A stretch of 39,867 bases of DNA from Acidobacteriota bacterium (GCA_013286465.1 JABDFR010000025.1:1-39867); one strand, 5' to 3'; counted from the stretch's first letter, positions 9,562-17,663 are shown. A program made the numbers and translations. Notes: generated by a model from the letters alone, not told the origin.

Positions 9562-10467
9562 CTATGCAGCCGCGGCTTCTAACTTTTGCGCCACGCGCAT
9601 TTTGGCGCTGCGCGCGCGCGGGTTATCACGAATCTCATCGAGGGTGGGCTCGATGATCTTCTTCGTTAGGATTTCAAATTGGCCTTCGCGCGCGAGGCGC
9701 TGAAACGCATGCTTCACTTGGCGGTCTTCCAGCGAGTGATAGCTGAGCATCACCCAGCGGCCGCCGGGAGAAATTGTGGCAGGGGCCCGCGAAAGAAACT
9801 GCTCGAGTTCCTCCTCTTCTCGATTCACCGCAATCCGCAGCGCCAGAAACGTTTTTGTCGCGGGATGCAGTCTCTGCCTTCCCCTTGCTTTTCGAGCCCC
9901 TGCCACACTGGTTGCCAAATGTGCGGTGTCGCGAATAGGTCGCGCGCGCACTATTGCTTTGGCGATTCTGCGTGAATCTCTCTCCTCCGCTTTCTGATAG
10001 AGGAGATCGGCCAATTCCCTTTCCGGCCAGTGATTCACAATTTCGTCGGCGGTCAATGCCTGCTCGGGATCCATGCGCATATCGAGCGGCGCCGCGTAGC
10101 GGAACGAAAATCCGCGTTCCGGGGTATCGAGTTCGAGCGTTGAAACTCCCAAGTCGGCCAGCACGCCGTCGAGCGGCGGCATCTGCTGCTGTCTGGCCAC
10201 TTCGCCGATCTCGGAAAAACTTGCTTTCACCAGCGTTACCTTTTCTTTCAAATCCCCATCTTTGAAACCAATGACTCGTTCTTGCGTGAGAGCCAGGGCC
10301 TGCGGGTCGCGATCAATTCCGTACACGCGCCCCGTGGTCAGCCGCCTTGCAATTTCAACAAGATGGCCGCCTGTTCCGGTGGTGGCGTCGAGATAGGTTC
10401 CCTCGGGCCGTATAGACAGCCACTCCAGAACTTCCCTGAGCATTGCCGGCGTGTGCAGCACGCTCAA
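9562..10467 (-). CDS. rsmH: 16S rRNA (cytosine(1402)-N4)-methyltransferase RsmH (MraW)
   Basis: SAM-dependent enzyme that methylates N4 of C1402 in the ribosomal P site. The 301 residues carry the family opening HTPAMLREVL, the SAM-binding motif DATTGTGGH (23-31), DLGVSTLELD, and the C-terminal SYHSLEDRQVK. The annotated start is TTG (10465-10467), 2 bp after the mraZ stop; GTG at 10461 is equally possible. It sits in the canonical mraZ-rsmH-ftsL order, so it is co-transcribed with the division genes. Confidence 0.96.
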   Translation of the reverse strand: MSVLHTPAMLREVLEWLSIRPEGTYLDATTGTGGHLVEIARRLTTGRVYGIDRDPQALALTQERVIGFKDGDLKEKVTLVKASFSEIGEVARQQQMPPLDGVLADLGVSTLELDTPERGFSFRYAAPLDMRMDPEQALTADEIVNHWPERELADLLYQKAEERDSRRIAKAIVRARPIRDTAHLATSVAGARKARGRQRLHPATKTFLALRIAVNREEEELEQFLSRAPATISPGGRWVMLSYHSLEDRQVKHAFQRLAREGQFEILTKKIIEPTLDEIRDNPRARSAKMRVAQKLEAAAA

Positions 10468-10469
10468 AC

Positions 10470-10907
10470 TTAAACGCCCAGGTCGTCGAGTACCTTTTCG
10501 TCTTCCGTGGTAATTGGGTTGTTCTTCAGCCGATCCTGGAACCTCGCCTGGTTCCAGATGGTCAAGTGGTCGAGATCGCCGAGGACATTCACCTCGCCGC
10601 TGATTTGCGCTTCTTCGCGGAGAAGCGCGGGAACCAGGAGTCTGCCCTGGCTATCTATCTCAACTTCTTGACCGTAATAATTCACGCGATCGAGGAATCG
10701 TTGCTTCGACCGGTTGTGCGAGGAGGTTCGCGCCAGACGCGCTTCCTTCTCTTCCCAGACTTTCATCGGGAAGACCCACGCATTGTCGCCTCCTTCGCTG
10801 GTTACGTAGAACTTTTCGCCCATTTCCCGAAGCTCGCGCAGAAATGCCCGCGGGATTTTCAGCCGTCCCTTCGCGTCCACAGTTGCGGGATGGTTCCCCC
10901 GAAGCAT
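10470..10907 (-). CDS. mraZ: Transcriptional regulator MraZ
   Basis: DNA-binding regulator of the dcw operon, built from two SpoVT/AbrB-like halves that assemble into rings. The 145 residues show the duplicated core as VDAKGRLKIPR and IDSQGRLLVPA. It is the first gene of the cluster and directly follows a set of four 10-bp-spaced repeats that match MraZ boxes, so it very probably represses its own operon. The ribosome binding site is weak (AGGCG about 10 nt upstream). Confidence 0.97.
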   Translation of the reverse strand: MLRGNHPATVDAKGRLKIPRAFLRELREMGEKFYVTSEGGDNAWVFPMKVWEEKEARLARTSSHNRSKQRFLDRVNYYGQEVEIDSQGRLLVPALLREEAQISGEVNVLGDLDHLTIWNQARFQDRLKNNPITTEDEKVLDDLGV

Positions 10908-10941
10908 TTGCAGTTTCGCCTAAACCGCCTAAAATGAGCCC

Positions 10942-10970
10942 TAGACATGCTGTTCTTTGACCACTGACAA
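10942..10970 (-). promoter_or_regulatory. Possible dcw/mraZ promoter
   Basis: Minus-strand TTGTCA (10965-10970) and TGTCTA (10942-10947) are 17 bp apart. The -35 element overlaps the mraZ-proximal MraZ box, which would allow repression by occlusion. The -10 match is poor, so this is tentative. Confidence 0.3.
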
Positions 10971-10995
10971 CCACTTCGTACCACTTTTGGCCACT
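10961..10995 (-). promoter_or_regulatory. MraZ-box array: four AGTGG repeats at exact 10-bp spacing
   Basis: On the minus strand the pentamer AGTGG occurs at 10991-10995, 10981-10985, 10971-10975 and 10961-10965, one helical turn apart. It ends 54 bp upstream of the mraZ ATG. MraZ of other bacteria binds 3-4 direct repeats with a GTGG/TGGG core at 10-bp spacing upstream of its own gene. The period, number and position all match, so this is a confident operator call. The rest of the gap (10996-11212) holds only AT-richer sequence without a recognisable gene or strong hairpin. Confidence 0.85.
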
Positions 10996-11212
10996 GATAA
11001 TAGTCACCTACAGCACGATGTCAAGCGGAATCAGCAAGAATTTGGAAGAATTTTTGCGTAGGTAATGTCCGCGAAAGCGCGGCGCGCGTGCGGACCACTA
11101 GATATGGTGCGTCAAAATCCAGAGTAGACGATTGCTTGGTGAATTCGCGAGGAAATGCAATTTTGTTCCGAAACGGTAAACAGAAATTTTATTTTTTGGC
11201 GAGCAGGCTGGA

Positions 11213-11935
11213 CTACTGCGCGGGAAGTGGATTGCGAAGCTGATTCAAATCGCGGAGCGTCTGCTGCTCGTCAGGCGAGAGCCCCTGCATGAAATTGGGA
11301 TCCTTGAGTTTCGCGTCGCGCTGCGCTGGAGACAGATCGTGCAGGACGCGCAGACGGCCGAGCAGAAGCTGGCGCCGCTCGACAGGCATGGCCTGCCAAC
11401 GCGGAAGCAGACTGTTGCGGACGTATTGGCGTTGTTGCGGGGAGAGGCTCTCGAACAGCCGCTCGCGATCCTGAATGGCATTCTTCTGTTCCGGGCTCAG
11501 CCGGTTCCACTGCTCGAGATTCTGTCGAATCTGCGCCTGGCGCTCCGGCGGCAGGCTCTTAAATCGTTCGTTGTTCTCCATGAAGCGCTGCTGCTCTTCC
11601 GGCGAGCGATCGCGGAGCTGCTCAACCCACTTCGGCGGCAATCCTTCCATGCTGCGAACATTCGGCTTGCCCTTTCCGGCGCCGGGCTTCGCAGCGCCGC
11701 GCTGGCCGGATGCACCCGCGTCACCTTCAGCGGGCTTCGCATCATCGGGCCGCACGTCCTTCGACGCAGCGTCGGCCGCCGCGTCGCGACGCGCTTTGCG
11801 GTCAGCCTTGCGCTGCTGCTGCGCCGCGCGGAAAGCCTGGGCGCGATAGCCCATCTGCGCGCGAGCGGGAAGCGCAGGCAGCAACACGATTGCTGCCAGC
11901 ACCAGCAGGCACAATTTGAACTTGCCGGAAATCAT
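11213..11935 (-). CDS. Secreted DUF3106 protein
   Basis: A 240-residue protein with a signal peptide (about 1-26, ending ALPARAQ), a charged Ala/Lys/Arg/Asp-rich linker and a C-terminal half made of repeated units of the form LSPEQ/LPPERQ followed by a short helix. This is the DUF3106 pattern, with the short LxPxxR/Q motif recurring at least six times. Function unknown; the family is periplasmic. Its ATG directly abuts the anti-sigma stop codon, so it belongs to the sigma/anti-sigma operon. It may be the regulated target or an envelope sensor for that pair (inference). Confidence 0.8.
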   Translation of the reverse strand: MISGKFKLCLLVLAAIVLLPALPARAQMGYRAQAFRAAQQQRKADRKARRDAAADAASKDVRPDDAKPAEGDAGASGQRGAAKPGAGKGKPNVRSMEGLPPKWVEQLRDRSPEEQQRFMENNERFKSLPPERQAQIRQNLEQWNRLSPEQKNAIQDRERLFESLSPQQRQYVRNSLLPRWQAMPVERRQLLLGRLRVLHDLSPAQRDAKLKDPNFMQGLSPDEQQTLRDLNQLRNPLPAQ

Positions 11936-12457
11936 CTAGATATGTCCGTCTTGATCCTTGCTCTGATTCTGATCCGGGCCCGCCTGGCTTTGCTGCGCTG
12001 CCGGCAATTCCGAAAGCGCGTCGAAATTCTTGACTACATCGTAATTTTCGAGCACGTCGAGATCCTTGATTATGCGGAAATCCTGCTCGCTTTGCGCGCT
12101 GCTTGAGGCGCCATCGGAAACATTCGGCTCGATGCGCGAAGTCCAGGCGAAAAGCGCCAGCAAGCAGGCCAGCGCAAAGGCGAAGCGCGGCGCGGGCATC
12201 AGCCATCCCAGCCAGCTCGCGCGCGGTTCCGCGGCGATGCTCTGCCGCACGCGCGCGTCGAATGCGACCGACGGCTGCATGCGCGGAAGTTCCTCGAGCA
12301 CGACGGAGAGACTGCGGAATTCCTCGATGCGCGTCTTGCATGCCGCGCACACCGCCGCATGCGCTTCCAGTTCGCGCTGTTCGGCGGCGCTGGCGCGTCC
12401 ATCGAGATACGGAATCAGTGATTCCGCGATGCGCTCGCAATTCATTTCGTATTTCAT
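11936..12457 (-). CDS. Anti-sigma factor, zinc-finger (ZAS/zf-HC2) type, single membrane pass
   Basis: A 173-residue protein with an N-terminal ZAS motif, H33-x3-C37-x2-C40 with C7, which in the family binds Zn2+ and holds the sigma factor. A hydrophobic span (about 90-110) follows, then a polar outer tail. The start at 12457 overlaps the sigma-factor stop in an ATGA junction; the longer open frame upstream lies inside the sigma gene and is not needed. The tight coupling with the sigma gene supports a cognate pair. The inducing signal cannot be read from sequence. Confidence 0.9.
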   Translation of the reverse strand: MKYEMNCERIAESLIPYLDGRASAAEQRELEAHAAVCAACKTRIEEFRSLSVVLEELPRMQPSVAFDARVRQSIAAEPRASWLGWLMPAPRFAFALACLLALFAWTSRIEPNVSDGASSSAQSEQDFRIIKDLDVLENYDVVKNFDALSELPAAQQSQAGPDQNQSKDQDGHI

Positions 12458-13083
12458 GACAACCTTCTCTTCCCTGCTTCGGCTGGGACCGCCGGCGCGG
12501 GAGACACCGCCAAACCTACTAGCGGCGCCAACTGCACCCGGAGCGTCTCGTAAGCGCGGAACAGCAGCGACTTGAGCGCCGCGTCCGAACACTCGAGAAC
12601 CTGGGCTATTTCACAGTAATCCATTTCTTCGTACTTATGCAGCAGGACGGCGATGCGTTGCTTTTCCGGTAACGATTCGACCGCGCGGCGAATCAGCGCG
12701 GTGCGATCCTGCTCGATCAAAAATTGGTCCACGCGCAATTCGCGGGCCGGAAGTTCCATGGGAGCGGCGTCATCTTCGTTGGTCGTGGCGTCGAGCGAAA
12801 CTTCCATCTGCTGGTGTCGCGTGTCGCGAATGCGATTGAGCGCGAGATTGGTGGCGATGCGGAAAAGCCAGGTGGTGAATTTGGCGCTCGCTTCGTAGCC
12901 GTGCCGCGCGCGATAGACGCGCAGAAAAACTTCCTGGGCCAGATCTTCCGCGGTGGCTGAATCTCGTACCATGCGGTAGAGGAAATTGACCAAGGGCGTC
13001 CGGTAGCGCTGGAGGAGATGCTCGAACGACGCATCGTTCCCCGCTTTTGCTTCCAGCATGAGCTGGACGTCGGACCTGGCCAT
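12454..13083 (-). CDS. ECF-type RNA polymerase sigma factor (pair 1)
   Basis: Extracytoplasmic-function sigma factor of 209 residues. Region 2 contains SATAEDLAQEVFLRVYRA and FTTWLFRIATNLALNRIRD, which bind the -10 element and core polymerase. Region 4 contains LPEKQRIAVLLHKYEEMDY and a helix-turn-helix with DAALKSLLFRA for the -35 element. The chosen start is the ATG at 13083. A TTG at 13128 would extend it by 15 residues, but that stretch carries promoter-like elements. No Shine-Dalgarno is visible at 13083, so the mRNA may be leaderless. It heads the operon with the anti-sigma factor and DUF3106 protein. Confidence 0.92.
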   Translation of the reverse strand: MARSDVQLMLEAKAGNDASFEHLLQRYRTPLVNFLYRMVRDSATAEDLAQEVFLRVYRARHGYEASAKFTTWLFRIATNLALNRIRDTRHQQMEVSLDATTNEDDAAPMELPARELRVDQFLIEQDRTALIRRAVESLPEKQRIAVLLHKYEEMDYCEIAQVLECSDAALKSLLFRAYETLRVQLAPLVGLAVSPAPAVPAEAGKRRLS

Positions 13084-13092
13084 AACAGCCAC

Positions 13093-13127
13093 ATCATATC
13101 TAACACGGTCTACGTCATAAAGTTGCA
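13093..13127 (-). promoter_or_regulatory. Candidate promoter of sigma/anti-sigma operon 1
   Basis: Minus-strand TATGAT (13093-13098) ends 9 nt before the ATG at 13083, with a weak TTTATG 17 bp upstream (13116-13121). Alternatively an ECF-like TGCAAC (13122-13127) and CGTGTT (13102-13107) would indicate autoregulation. Either option would place the transcript start at or just before the ATG. Consensus reading only. Confidence 0.35.
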
Positions 13128-13258
13128 AGGTGCGCTAGGGTCCAAAAAGAGGACATGTCCGCCGCAGTGAAAGAGTTGCTTTCTGGCCCAGCAAGGGCTA
13201 GCATTTGATCCAGAGAGTTCGACAAGGCCATTGGAATCAGTCGCTTAGAGGTGGAAAT

Positions 13259-13951
13259 ATGGCTTTCCGGGGCTGGAGTTCCTGGTTAGGTCCGGCGGGT
13301 GGGCTTTTTTTCCTTGGGCTAGCTGCGTGCGCAAATGCCCAGGCGACCAGTCCCAAAATCGCCTCAAACTGCAACGTCACGGCGGAGGAGTATGCGGTTT
13401 ACTCCGGGGTTCTGCATGATCTCGGCAAACCCGAACACCCTGCCGAGCGATGGGACGACAAGCCGCAATACGTGTTATCGGACGCAACTTCGACGAACGC
13501 AGGAAATACTTACAGCGATCCGGAAAGCATCCCTTGGCCAGACCATCCTGCACCCGCTAATCAACCGTCAAAAGTGACGACGAAAAATTTCTCGTATAAG
13601 TCCCAGCGGTCTTGTCGGCTAAAGCCGTTGATTGAACCCCCTTCAGGCTACAAACTTGCTCCTTCTGAGGACATCTGCCGGCTCTTCTCGAACCCAAAAG
13701 ACGGCTGGAGCAAGTTTTATGAAAAATATCCGAATTCATCTGGACTATGGGAAATTTCGCGTGTCGGGTTCGACGGGATGAAAAATGAGGCTCTAGTTTA
13801 CGTTGAGCATATCTGCGGGCTGACCTGTGGCAGCAATCACATCGTCCTACTTCGCAAATCGGCCGGCAAATGGATGGTCCTGAACCGCGCCATGACTGGG
13901 GGCCCGGTTGGCATCCCAAGCGGCACGCAATCGACGCCGGATCACAAATGA
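13259..13951 (+). CDS. Secreted or lipid-anchored hypothetical protein
   Basis: No recognised family. From the ATG at 13259, which has GAGGTGG about 6 nt upstream, the protein has 230 residues and starts with a signal sequence. LAAC in FLGLAACANAQA could be a lipobox, or the AQA could be a signal peptidase I site. The mature part has four to five Cys residues and conserved-looking stretches such as FDGMKNEALVYVEHICG and GKWMVLNRAMTGG, a fold that resembles small exported beta proteins. Its 3' end overlaps the convergent ZIP gene by 10 bp. The 5' flank (13129-13258) holds a perfect palindrome GGACATGTCC at 13151-13160. Confidence 0.75.
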   Translation: MAFRGWSSWLGPAGGLFFLGLAACANAQATSPKIASNCNVTAEEYAVYSGVLHDLGKPEHPAERWDDKPQYVLSDATSTNAGNTYSDPESIPWPDHPAPANQPSKVTTKNFSYKSQRSCRLKPLIEPPSGYKLAPSEDICRLFSNPKDGWSKFYEKYPNSSGLWEISRVGFDGMKNEALVYVEHICGLTCGSNHIVLLRKSAGKWMVLNRAMTGGPVGIPSGTQSTPDHK

Positions 13952-14691
13952 AACGTAAGTTTCAGCAGCAACATAGCAAGGACACCCAGAAAAACTAGAA
14001 TCGGCATGCCAGCCGCCGGTTCGCGATTCACCTCGGGGATTAGATCCGACGCAGCTACGTACACCGTGACTCCTGCTGAAAACGGGAGCGCGATTCCTAC
14101 CGCGCCGCGCAGGGCGTACATCAGTGCTACGCCGGCAAGCGTTGCGCCGCCTAGGGCTGCTGATGAGAGTAGCGCGATGCGCCGGCTTTGTCCGCTGGCG
14201 AGCATCAGCGACGCGACTGTGGAGCCTTCGGGCAGTTTGTGCAGGAACACTGCCAGAAAAATTACGCCGCCTAGCCACGTTGACACAAGCACGCCGGACG
14301 CGATGGCCACACCGTCGAAAAATGTGTGGATCACCAGGCCGAGAACTGCGGCGATTCCCGCGTGCGCGTGAGCCATTTCGTCGTGATGCGTCTCCTCGCC
14401 GAAATGGAAATGCGGGGCAAGCGTGTGCTCGAAAAAATGAACCAGCAGGTAGCCGGCGAGGACTAGAAAGAAAACTGCATCCGGGTGTGCGGTGATTTTC
14501 AGGGACTCGGGAATCATTTCCAGGAACGCGGTGGCCAGCATGAAGCCTGCGCCGAGGGCGATGAAATATTTCAGGTAGGCGCGCGACCATTGGCCGCGGA
14601 CAATCGCTAGGCCGCCGAGCACATTCGCTGCGGCGGCAATTACGCCTAGAAGCAGCGCCAGTAGAATGCGCGATGCGGCGATTTGGGTCAT
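13942..14691 (-). CDS. ZIP-family divalent metal transporter
   Basis: A 249-residue membrane protein with about eight hydrophobic helices. The metal-path motifs of the ZIP family are visible: HTFFDG (122-127) in helix 4 and HKLPEG (151-156) in helix 5. Between helices 3 and 4 lies a His-rich loop (about 86-110; eight or more His) that probably collects metal ions. The substrate is likely zinc or iron; sequence alone does not decide. It follows the ychF-like gene by 6 bp and is probably co-transcribed with it. It overlaps the convergent secreted-protein gene by 10 bp. Confidence 0.9.
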   Translation of the reverse strand: MTQIAASRILLALLLGVIAAAANVLGGLAIVRGQWSRAYLKYFIALGAGFMLATAFLEMIPESLKITAHPDAVFFLVLAGYLLVHFFEHTLAPHFHFGEETHHDEMAHAHAGIAAVLGLVIHTFFDGVAIASGVLVSTWLGGVIFLAVFLHKLPEGSTVASLMLASGQSRRIALLSSAALGGATLAGVALMYALRGAVGIALPFSAGVTVYVAASDLIPEVNREPAAGMPILVFLGVLAMLLLKLTFHL

Positions 14692-14697
14692 GGGCCG

Positions 14698-15774
14698 TTA
14701 ACCGGCGTGTCGGAAGAGAATCACGTCGCCGTCTTGCACGATGTACTCTTTGCCTTCTAGTCGAAGTTGCGCGCGTTCTTTTGCTACGGCGAAGCTGCCC
14801 GCGGAAAGCAGATCTTCCCAGCGGACTACTTCCGCCTTGATGAAATTCTTTTCGATATCGCCGTGAATCGCCCCTGCAGCTTTTTGCGCGTTCATCCCGC
14901 GCTCGATCGTCCAGGCCCGGCACTCTGGCTCGCCGCAAGTCAGAAAAGAAATTAGCCCGAGCAAGCGATAGCTGGCCTGAATCAGACGGTCGCGGCCGGA
15001 TTCCGCCAGCCCATAGGCCTTCATCATTTCCGCAACTTCCGCTTCGTCCAGATCCGCGAGTTCCGCTTCGATTTTTCCGCAGAAAGGCACCACCGCGGTT
15101 TGCGGTTTGGATGCCAGCTTTTCGAGTTTATATTTCTCGATTGCGTGGCCGGCATCCGCGGCTTCTTCGTCGCCGAGATTCAGCACATAAAGCATCGGCT
15201 TGATGGTGAGGAATGTGAAACCGCCGAGCGCCTTCATTTCTTCTGGCTTGAATTCGAGTTCGCGCAACGGCTTTTCGGATTCGAGAGCTTGCTTGCAGAT
15301 CGTGAGTAAGCGGTGCTCGAGTTCGAGGTGCGGCTCTTTCTTGCGCTTCAAATCTTTTTCGAGGCGCTCGAGGCGCTTGGTGGCCTGCTCGAGATCGTTG
15401 AAGATCAGCTCGATCTCCACGTTATCGATATCGCGCATGGCATTGATGCTGCCGGCCGCGTGAGGCACCGCGGGATCTTCGAAGAGCCGGACCACGTGCG
15501 CCAGTGCGTCAGCCTCGCGCAACGGCACCAGCGACTGGGCGTTCTTCTCGCGGTCCTGCTGCATGCCGCCGACGTCGACGTATTCGATGGTGGCAAACGT
15601 AATCTTCTTCGGCTTGAAAACTTCAGAAAGTTTGACCACGCGAGGATCGGGCACGCGGGCGATGCCCACATGCGCCTCGCCCGGCTTCATGCGGGCATCC
15701 ACGCGCGCATGCGTCAAAATCCGGAACAGACTGGTCTTGCCGACTTGAGGTAATCCAATTATTCCTGTTTGCAT
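14698..15774 (-). CDS. ychF: YchF/OLA1-type P-loop NTPase with C-terminal TGS (DUF933) domain
   Basis: Cytoplasmic translation-associated NTPase of the Obg superfamily. The 358 residues show G1 GLPQVGKTS (7-15; most YchF have GLPNVGKST), a switch/G3 region DVGGM, a coiled-coil insertion rich in Lys/Glu (about 125-160), and a DUF933/TGS end with LTCGEPECRAWTI, GAIHGDIEKNF and YIVQDGDVI. YchF proteins prefer ATP over GTP. The ATG at 15774 has no Shine-Dalgarno, but a TAGTAT hexamer lies 9 nt upstream. It is divergent from the glycosylase gene with only 39 bp between start codons. Confidence 0.9.
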   Translation of the reverse strand: MQTGIIGLPQVGKTSLFRILTHARVDARMKPGEAHVGIARVPDPRVVKLSEVFKPKKITFATIEYVDVGGMQQDREKNAQSLVPLREADALAHVVRLFEDPAVPHAAGSINAMRDIDNVEIELIFNDLEQATKRLERLEKDLKRKKEPHLELEHRLLTICKQALESEKPLRELEFKPEEMKALGGFTFLTIKPMLYVLNLGDEEAADAGHAIEKYKLEKLASKPQTAVVPFCGKIEAELADLDEAEVAEMMKAYGLAESGRDRLIQASYRLLGLISFLTCGEPECRAWTIERGMNAQKAAGAIHGDIEKNFIKAEVVRWEDLLSAGSFAVAKERAQLRLEGKEYIVQDGDVILFRHAG

Positions 15775-15777
15775 AAA

Positions 15778-15796
15778 CGTGTGATACTAGCACACG
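15778..15796. promoter_or_regulatory. Inverted repeat in the divergent ychF/glycosylase start region
   Basis: CGTGTG (15778-15783) and CACACG (15791-15796) flank a 7-nt centre. The centre contains, on the minus strand, TAGTAT (15784-15789), a -10-like hexamer for ychF. The 39-bp intergenic space is the only room for promoters of the two divergent genes, so the palindrome could be an operator. No regulator is identified. Confidence 0.3.
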
Positions 15797-15813
15797 CCAC
15801 GGAGGTTCCCAGT

Positions 15814-16512
15814 ATGACCGCAGCAACCGCCACCGCCCTCGCCAAGAAAAAGAAGAAGCCCTACCCGTTCAATCATCTCGCGGCGGTCCGTCATCTGCGA
15901 GCCTGCGACGAGAAATTCGACAACTTGATCGAGCGAGTCGGCCGATTCCGCATGGAGCTAGACACGCATCCCAGCCCATACGACGCGTTGATGGAAGCCA
16001 TCGTCTATCAGCAGCTCAACGGCAAAGCAGCAGGAACTATTTTCGGACGACTGAAAGATCGCGTAGGAGGCGGAAATATTCCCACGCCCGCGCAAATCAT
16101 CGCTGCGTCGGATGAAACGCTGCGAGGCGCCGGCCTCTCGCGCCAAAAACTCGCCGCGATCAGGGATCTAGCACAAAAAACTCTGGATGGAGTGGTGCCA
16201 AGCCTGGCGGAAGTCGAGCTACTGGCGGACGAAGAAATCGTAACGAGGCTAACAGCAGTCCGCGGCGTGGGCGTCTGGACCGTTCACATGTTGCTGATCT
16301 TTCGCCTGGGACGCCCCGACGTTTTACCGACGTTGGACTACGCCGTCCAACAAGGCTTTAAGCTGGCCTATAAAAAACGCAAGCTGCCAAAGCCAAAAGA
16401 TCTGCAAGCCTTCGGCGAAAAGTGGAAGCCCTATAGAAGCGTAGCAAGCTGGTATCTCTGGCAAGCCGTCCATCTACATCGCAGCAACAAGGTCAATCCG
16501 AGAGCCAAGTAG
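15814..16512 (+). CDS. DNA-3-methyladenine glycosylase II family protein (AlkA-like, HhH-GPD)
   Basis: Base-excision-repair enzyme removing alkylated bases. From the ATG at 15814, preceded by GGAGG at 15801-15805, the protein has 232 residues. It has a Lys-rich N-terminus, then the HhH-GPD core: the helix-hairpin-helix LTAVRGVGVWTVHM (146-159) and the catalytic Asp in PTLDYAV (Asp175). It lacks the N-terminal beta domain of E. coli AlkA, as in many short homologues. The TAG stop lies inside a dispersed GC-rich repeat. Exact substrate range is inferred. Confidence 0.9.
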   Translation: MTAATATALAKKKKKPYPFNHLAAVRHLRACDEKFDNLIERVGRFRMELDTHPSPYDALMEAIVYQQLNGKAAGTIFGRLKDRVGGGNIPTPAQIIAASDETLRGAGLSRQKLAAIRDLAQKTLDGVVPSLAEVELLADEEIVTRLTAVRGVGVWTVHMLLIFRLGRPDVLPTLDYAVQQGFKLAYKKRKLPKPKDLQAFGEKWKPYRSVASWYLWQAVHLHRSNKVNPRAK

Positions 16513-16540
16513 CGCCGGCGTCCCTGCCGGCGTCCGACGA
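16508..16540 (+). repeat. Dispersed palindromic repeat, family A, starting at the glycosylase stop codon
   Basis: A 33-nt unit beginning AGTAGCGCCGGCGTCCCTGC. It is nearly identical to both arms of the 20050-20218 element, and a degenerate copy lies at 34478-34507. The TAG at 16510-16512 is the stop codon; a 7-bp stem (16513-16519 with 16526-16532, loop of 6) starts at the very next base. It may act as a transcript end or a REP-like element. Confidence 0.75.
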
Positions 16541-16589
16541 CCACCAAATAGCGCAACAAAGAAAATCATCGACGGACGAAAACGTGAGT

Positions 16590-17069
16590 TCATCGAGGTC
16601 CCGAAAAATCTCGAACGGTCAAAAATAATCCCACGAGCCCCAAAAGCAGCACCGTGCCTTCGATCCGCACCGACCACTGATGCAAGCTGTCAAACTCGAC
16701 GCGCAGCGGATTGTCGCGCGGCGTAGCATCCACCGAAACCATCTCCCGCCGCAATCCAGCCAACCGGCTAGTAACGAACTTCTGCGAATAAAAAGTAAGC
16801 GCAATCATCAAAACCACCAAAATCGCCGCAGGCCGCGCAATCGCCGCAATCGACCGCCGCTCGACTACCAGCGCCAGCACATAAATCAATCCAGCCACGA
16901 TCCCGATCCAATGCAACCGCCCCAAGGCAAATCCCACCATTGTCCCAGCCTGATCGCGACTCCCCAACACCCCAAACGCCCCAGGCGCCACCACGAAGCT
17001 TAAGAAAATAATCCCGCCCACCCAAGTACCTAGCGCCAGAATCTCAATAAATCGCAACGTCGATGTCAT
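16590..17069 (-). CDS. DUF4149 (TMEM205-like) membrane protein
   Basis: A 159-residue protein with four hydrophobic segments and the N-terminal pattern LGTWVGGIIFLSFVVAPGAF typical of DUF4149 proteins; a short C-terminal RDF tail follows the last helix. Function is unknown in bacteria. Its start overlaps the stop of the upstream hypothetical gene by 4 nt (ATGA), so the two are translated together. The convergent glycosylase ends 77 bp away, with a family A repeat between them. Confidence 0.82.
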   Translation of the reverse strand: MTSTLRFIEILALGTWVGGIIFLSFVVAPGAFGVLGSRDQAGTMVGFALGRLHWIGIVAGLIYVLALVVERRSIAAIARPAAILVVLMIALTFYSQKFVTSRLAGLRREMVSVDATPRDNPLRVEFDSLHQWSVRIEGTVLLLGLVGLFLTVRDFSGPR

Positions 17070-17473
17070 TCTTTCACCACTCGCACTTCCGAGAAGTCAG
17101 CTTCCTTCTCAAGTATCTCGCGGATCGTCGCCACCATACCATCGTTGTCGTCAATCTTGCCTGCACCGCTCAGGCGCTCCCACAGCGAGCGGCGCTTCTC
17201 GACAATTATTCTCCACTCTCCTAGATTTTTCGGCGAGTCTTCGTCCGCGTTGCCGCTCATCGCTAGAAAATAGGCGTGATCGGCTCGTCTCGCACGAAGA
17301 TACCAGCCCCAGTCTTCCTGCCCCGGCGATCCAGCCTTCACATTCTCGTGGATCAATCGAGCCTCAAGCCACGCGGCCAGATCTTCTCCAAAACAACCCG
17401 GATTAATGAAGTGAGGCTTGGCAACCGAAAGATTAAAACGGCCGGTCTTGAATAATATATGCCGAGAGTTCAT
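17066..17473 (-). CDS. Conserved hypothetical protein
   Basis: A soluble protein of 135 residues from the ATG at 17473 (MNSRHILFKTGRFNLS). The open frame extends to a TTG at 17539, but homologues as I recall them begin near this Met. Recognisable conserved patches are FINPGCFGEDLAAWL and GQEDWGWYL, which recur in an uncharacterised bacterial family; no catalytic role can be assigned. Coupled by a 4-nt overlap to the DUF4149 membrane protein, suggesting a shared function. Confidence 0.7.
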   Translation of the reverse strand: MNSRHILFKTGRFNLSVAKPHFINPGCFGEDLAAWLEARLIHENVKAGSPGQEDWGWYLRARRADHAYFLAMSGNADEDSPKNLGEWRIIVEKRRSLWERLSGAGKIDDNDGMVATIREILEKEADFSEVRVVKE

Positions 17474-17586
17474 TCGCCAGCCCACCAGCGCGAATTTCCT
17501 GTCCACACGGTTGACCACTTCTTGAACACATCCAACCAATCATTGTGTCAGGTACTCGAAGGAACAGTGGCAAAATAATTCGGGGA

Positions 17587-17663
17587 TGGTGGGCGATCAA
17601 GGACTTGAACCTTGGACCTCTCCCGTGTGAGGGGAGCGCTCTAACCAACTGAGCTAATCGCCC
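17587..17663 (-). tRNA. tRNA-Val (anticodon CAC)
   Basis: A 77-nt cloverleaf including an encoded CCA. The acceptor stem GGGCGAT/ATCGCCC has 7 bp with discriminator A. The D arm is GCTC-AGTTGGTTA-GAGC. The anticodon arm CTCCC-CTCACAC-GGGAG gives anticodon CAC, which reads GUG valine codons. The T arm is CAAGG-TTCAAGT-CCTTG. It stands alone between the hypothetical gene and divergent moxR, with no integrase nearby. Confidence 0.97.

Noticed and set aside
13847-14938. 363-codon minus-strand frame
   Set aside because: Overlaps the ZIP transporter and the ychF-like gene in another frame, Arg-rich with no motifs.
17587-17663. Considered tRNA-Val as an integration site
   Set aside because: No integrase, no duplicated tRNA 3' end and no accessory island next to it.
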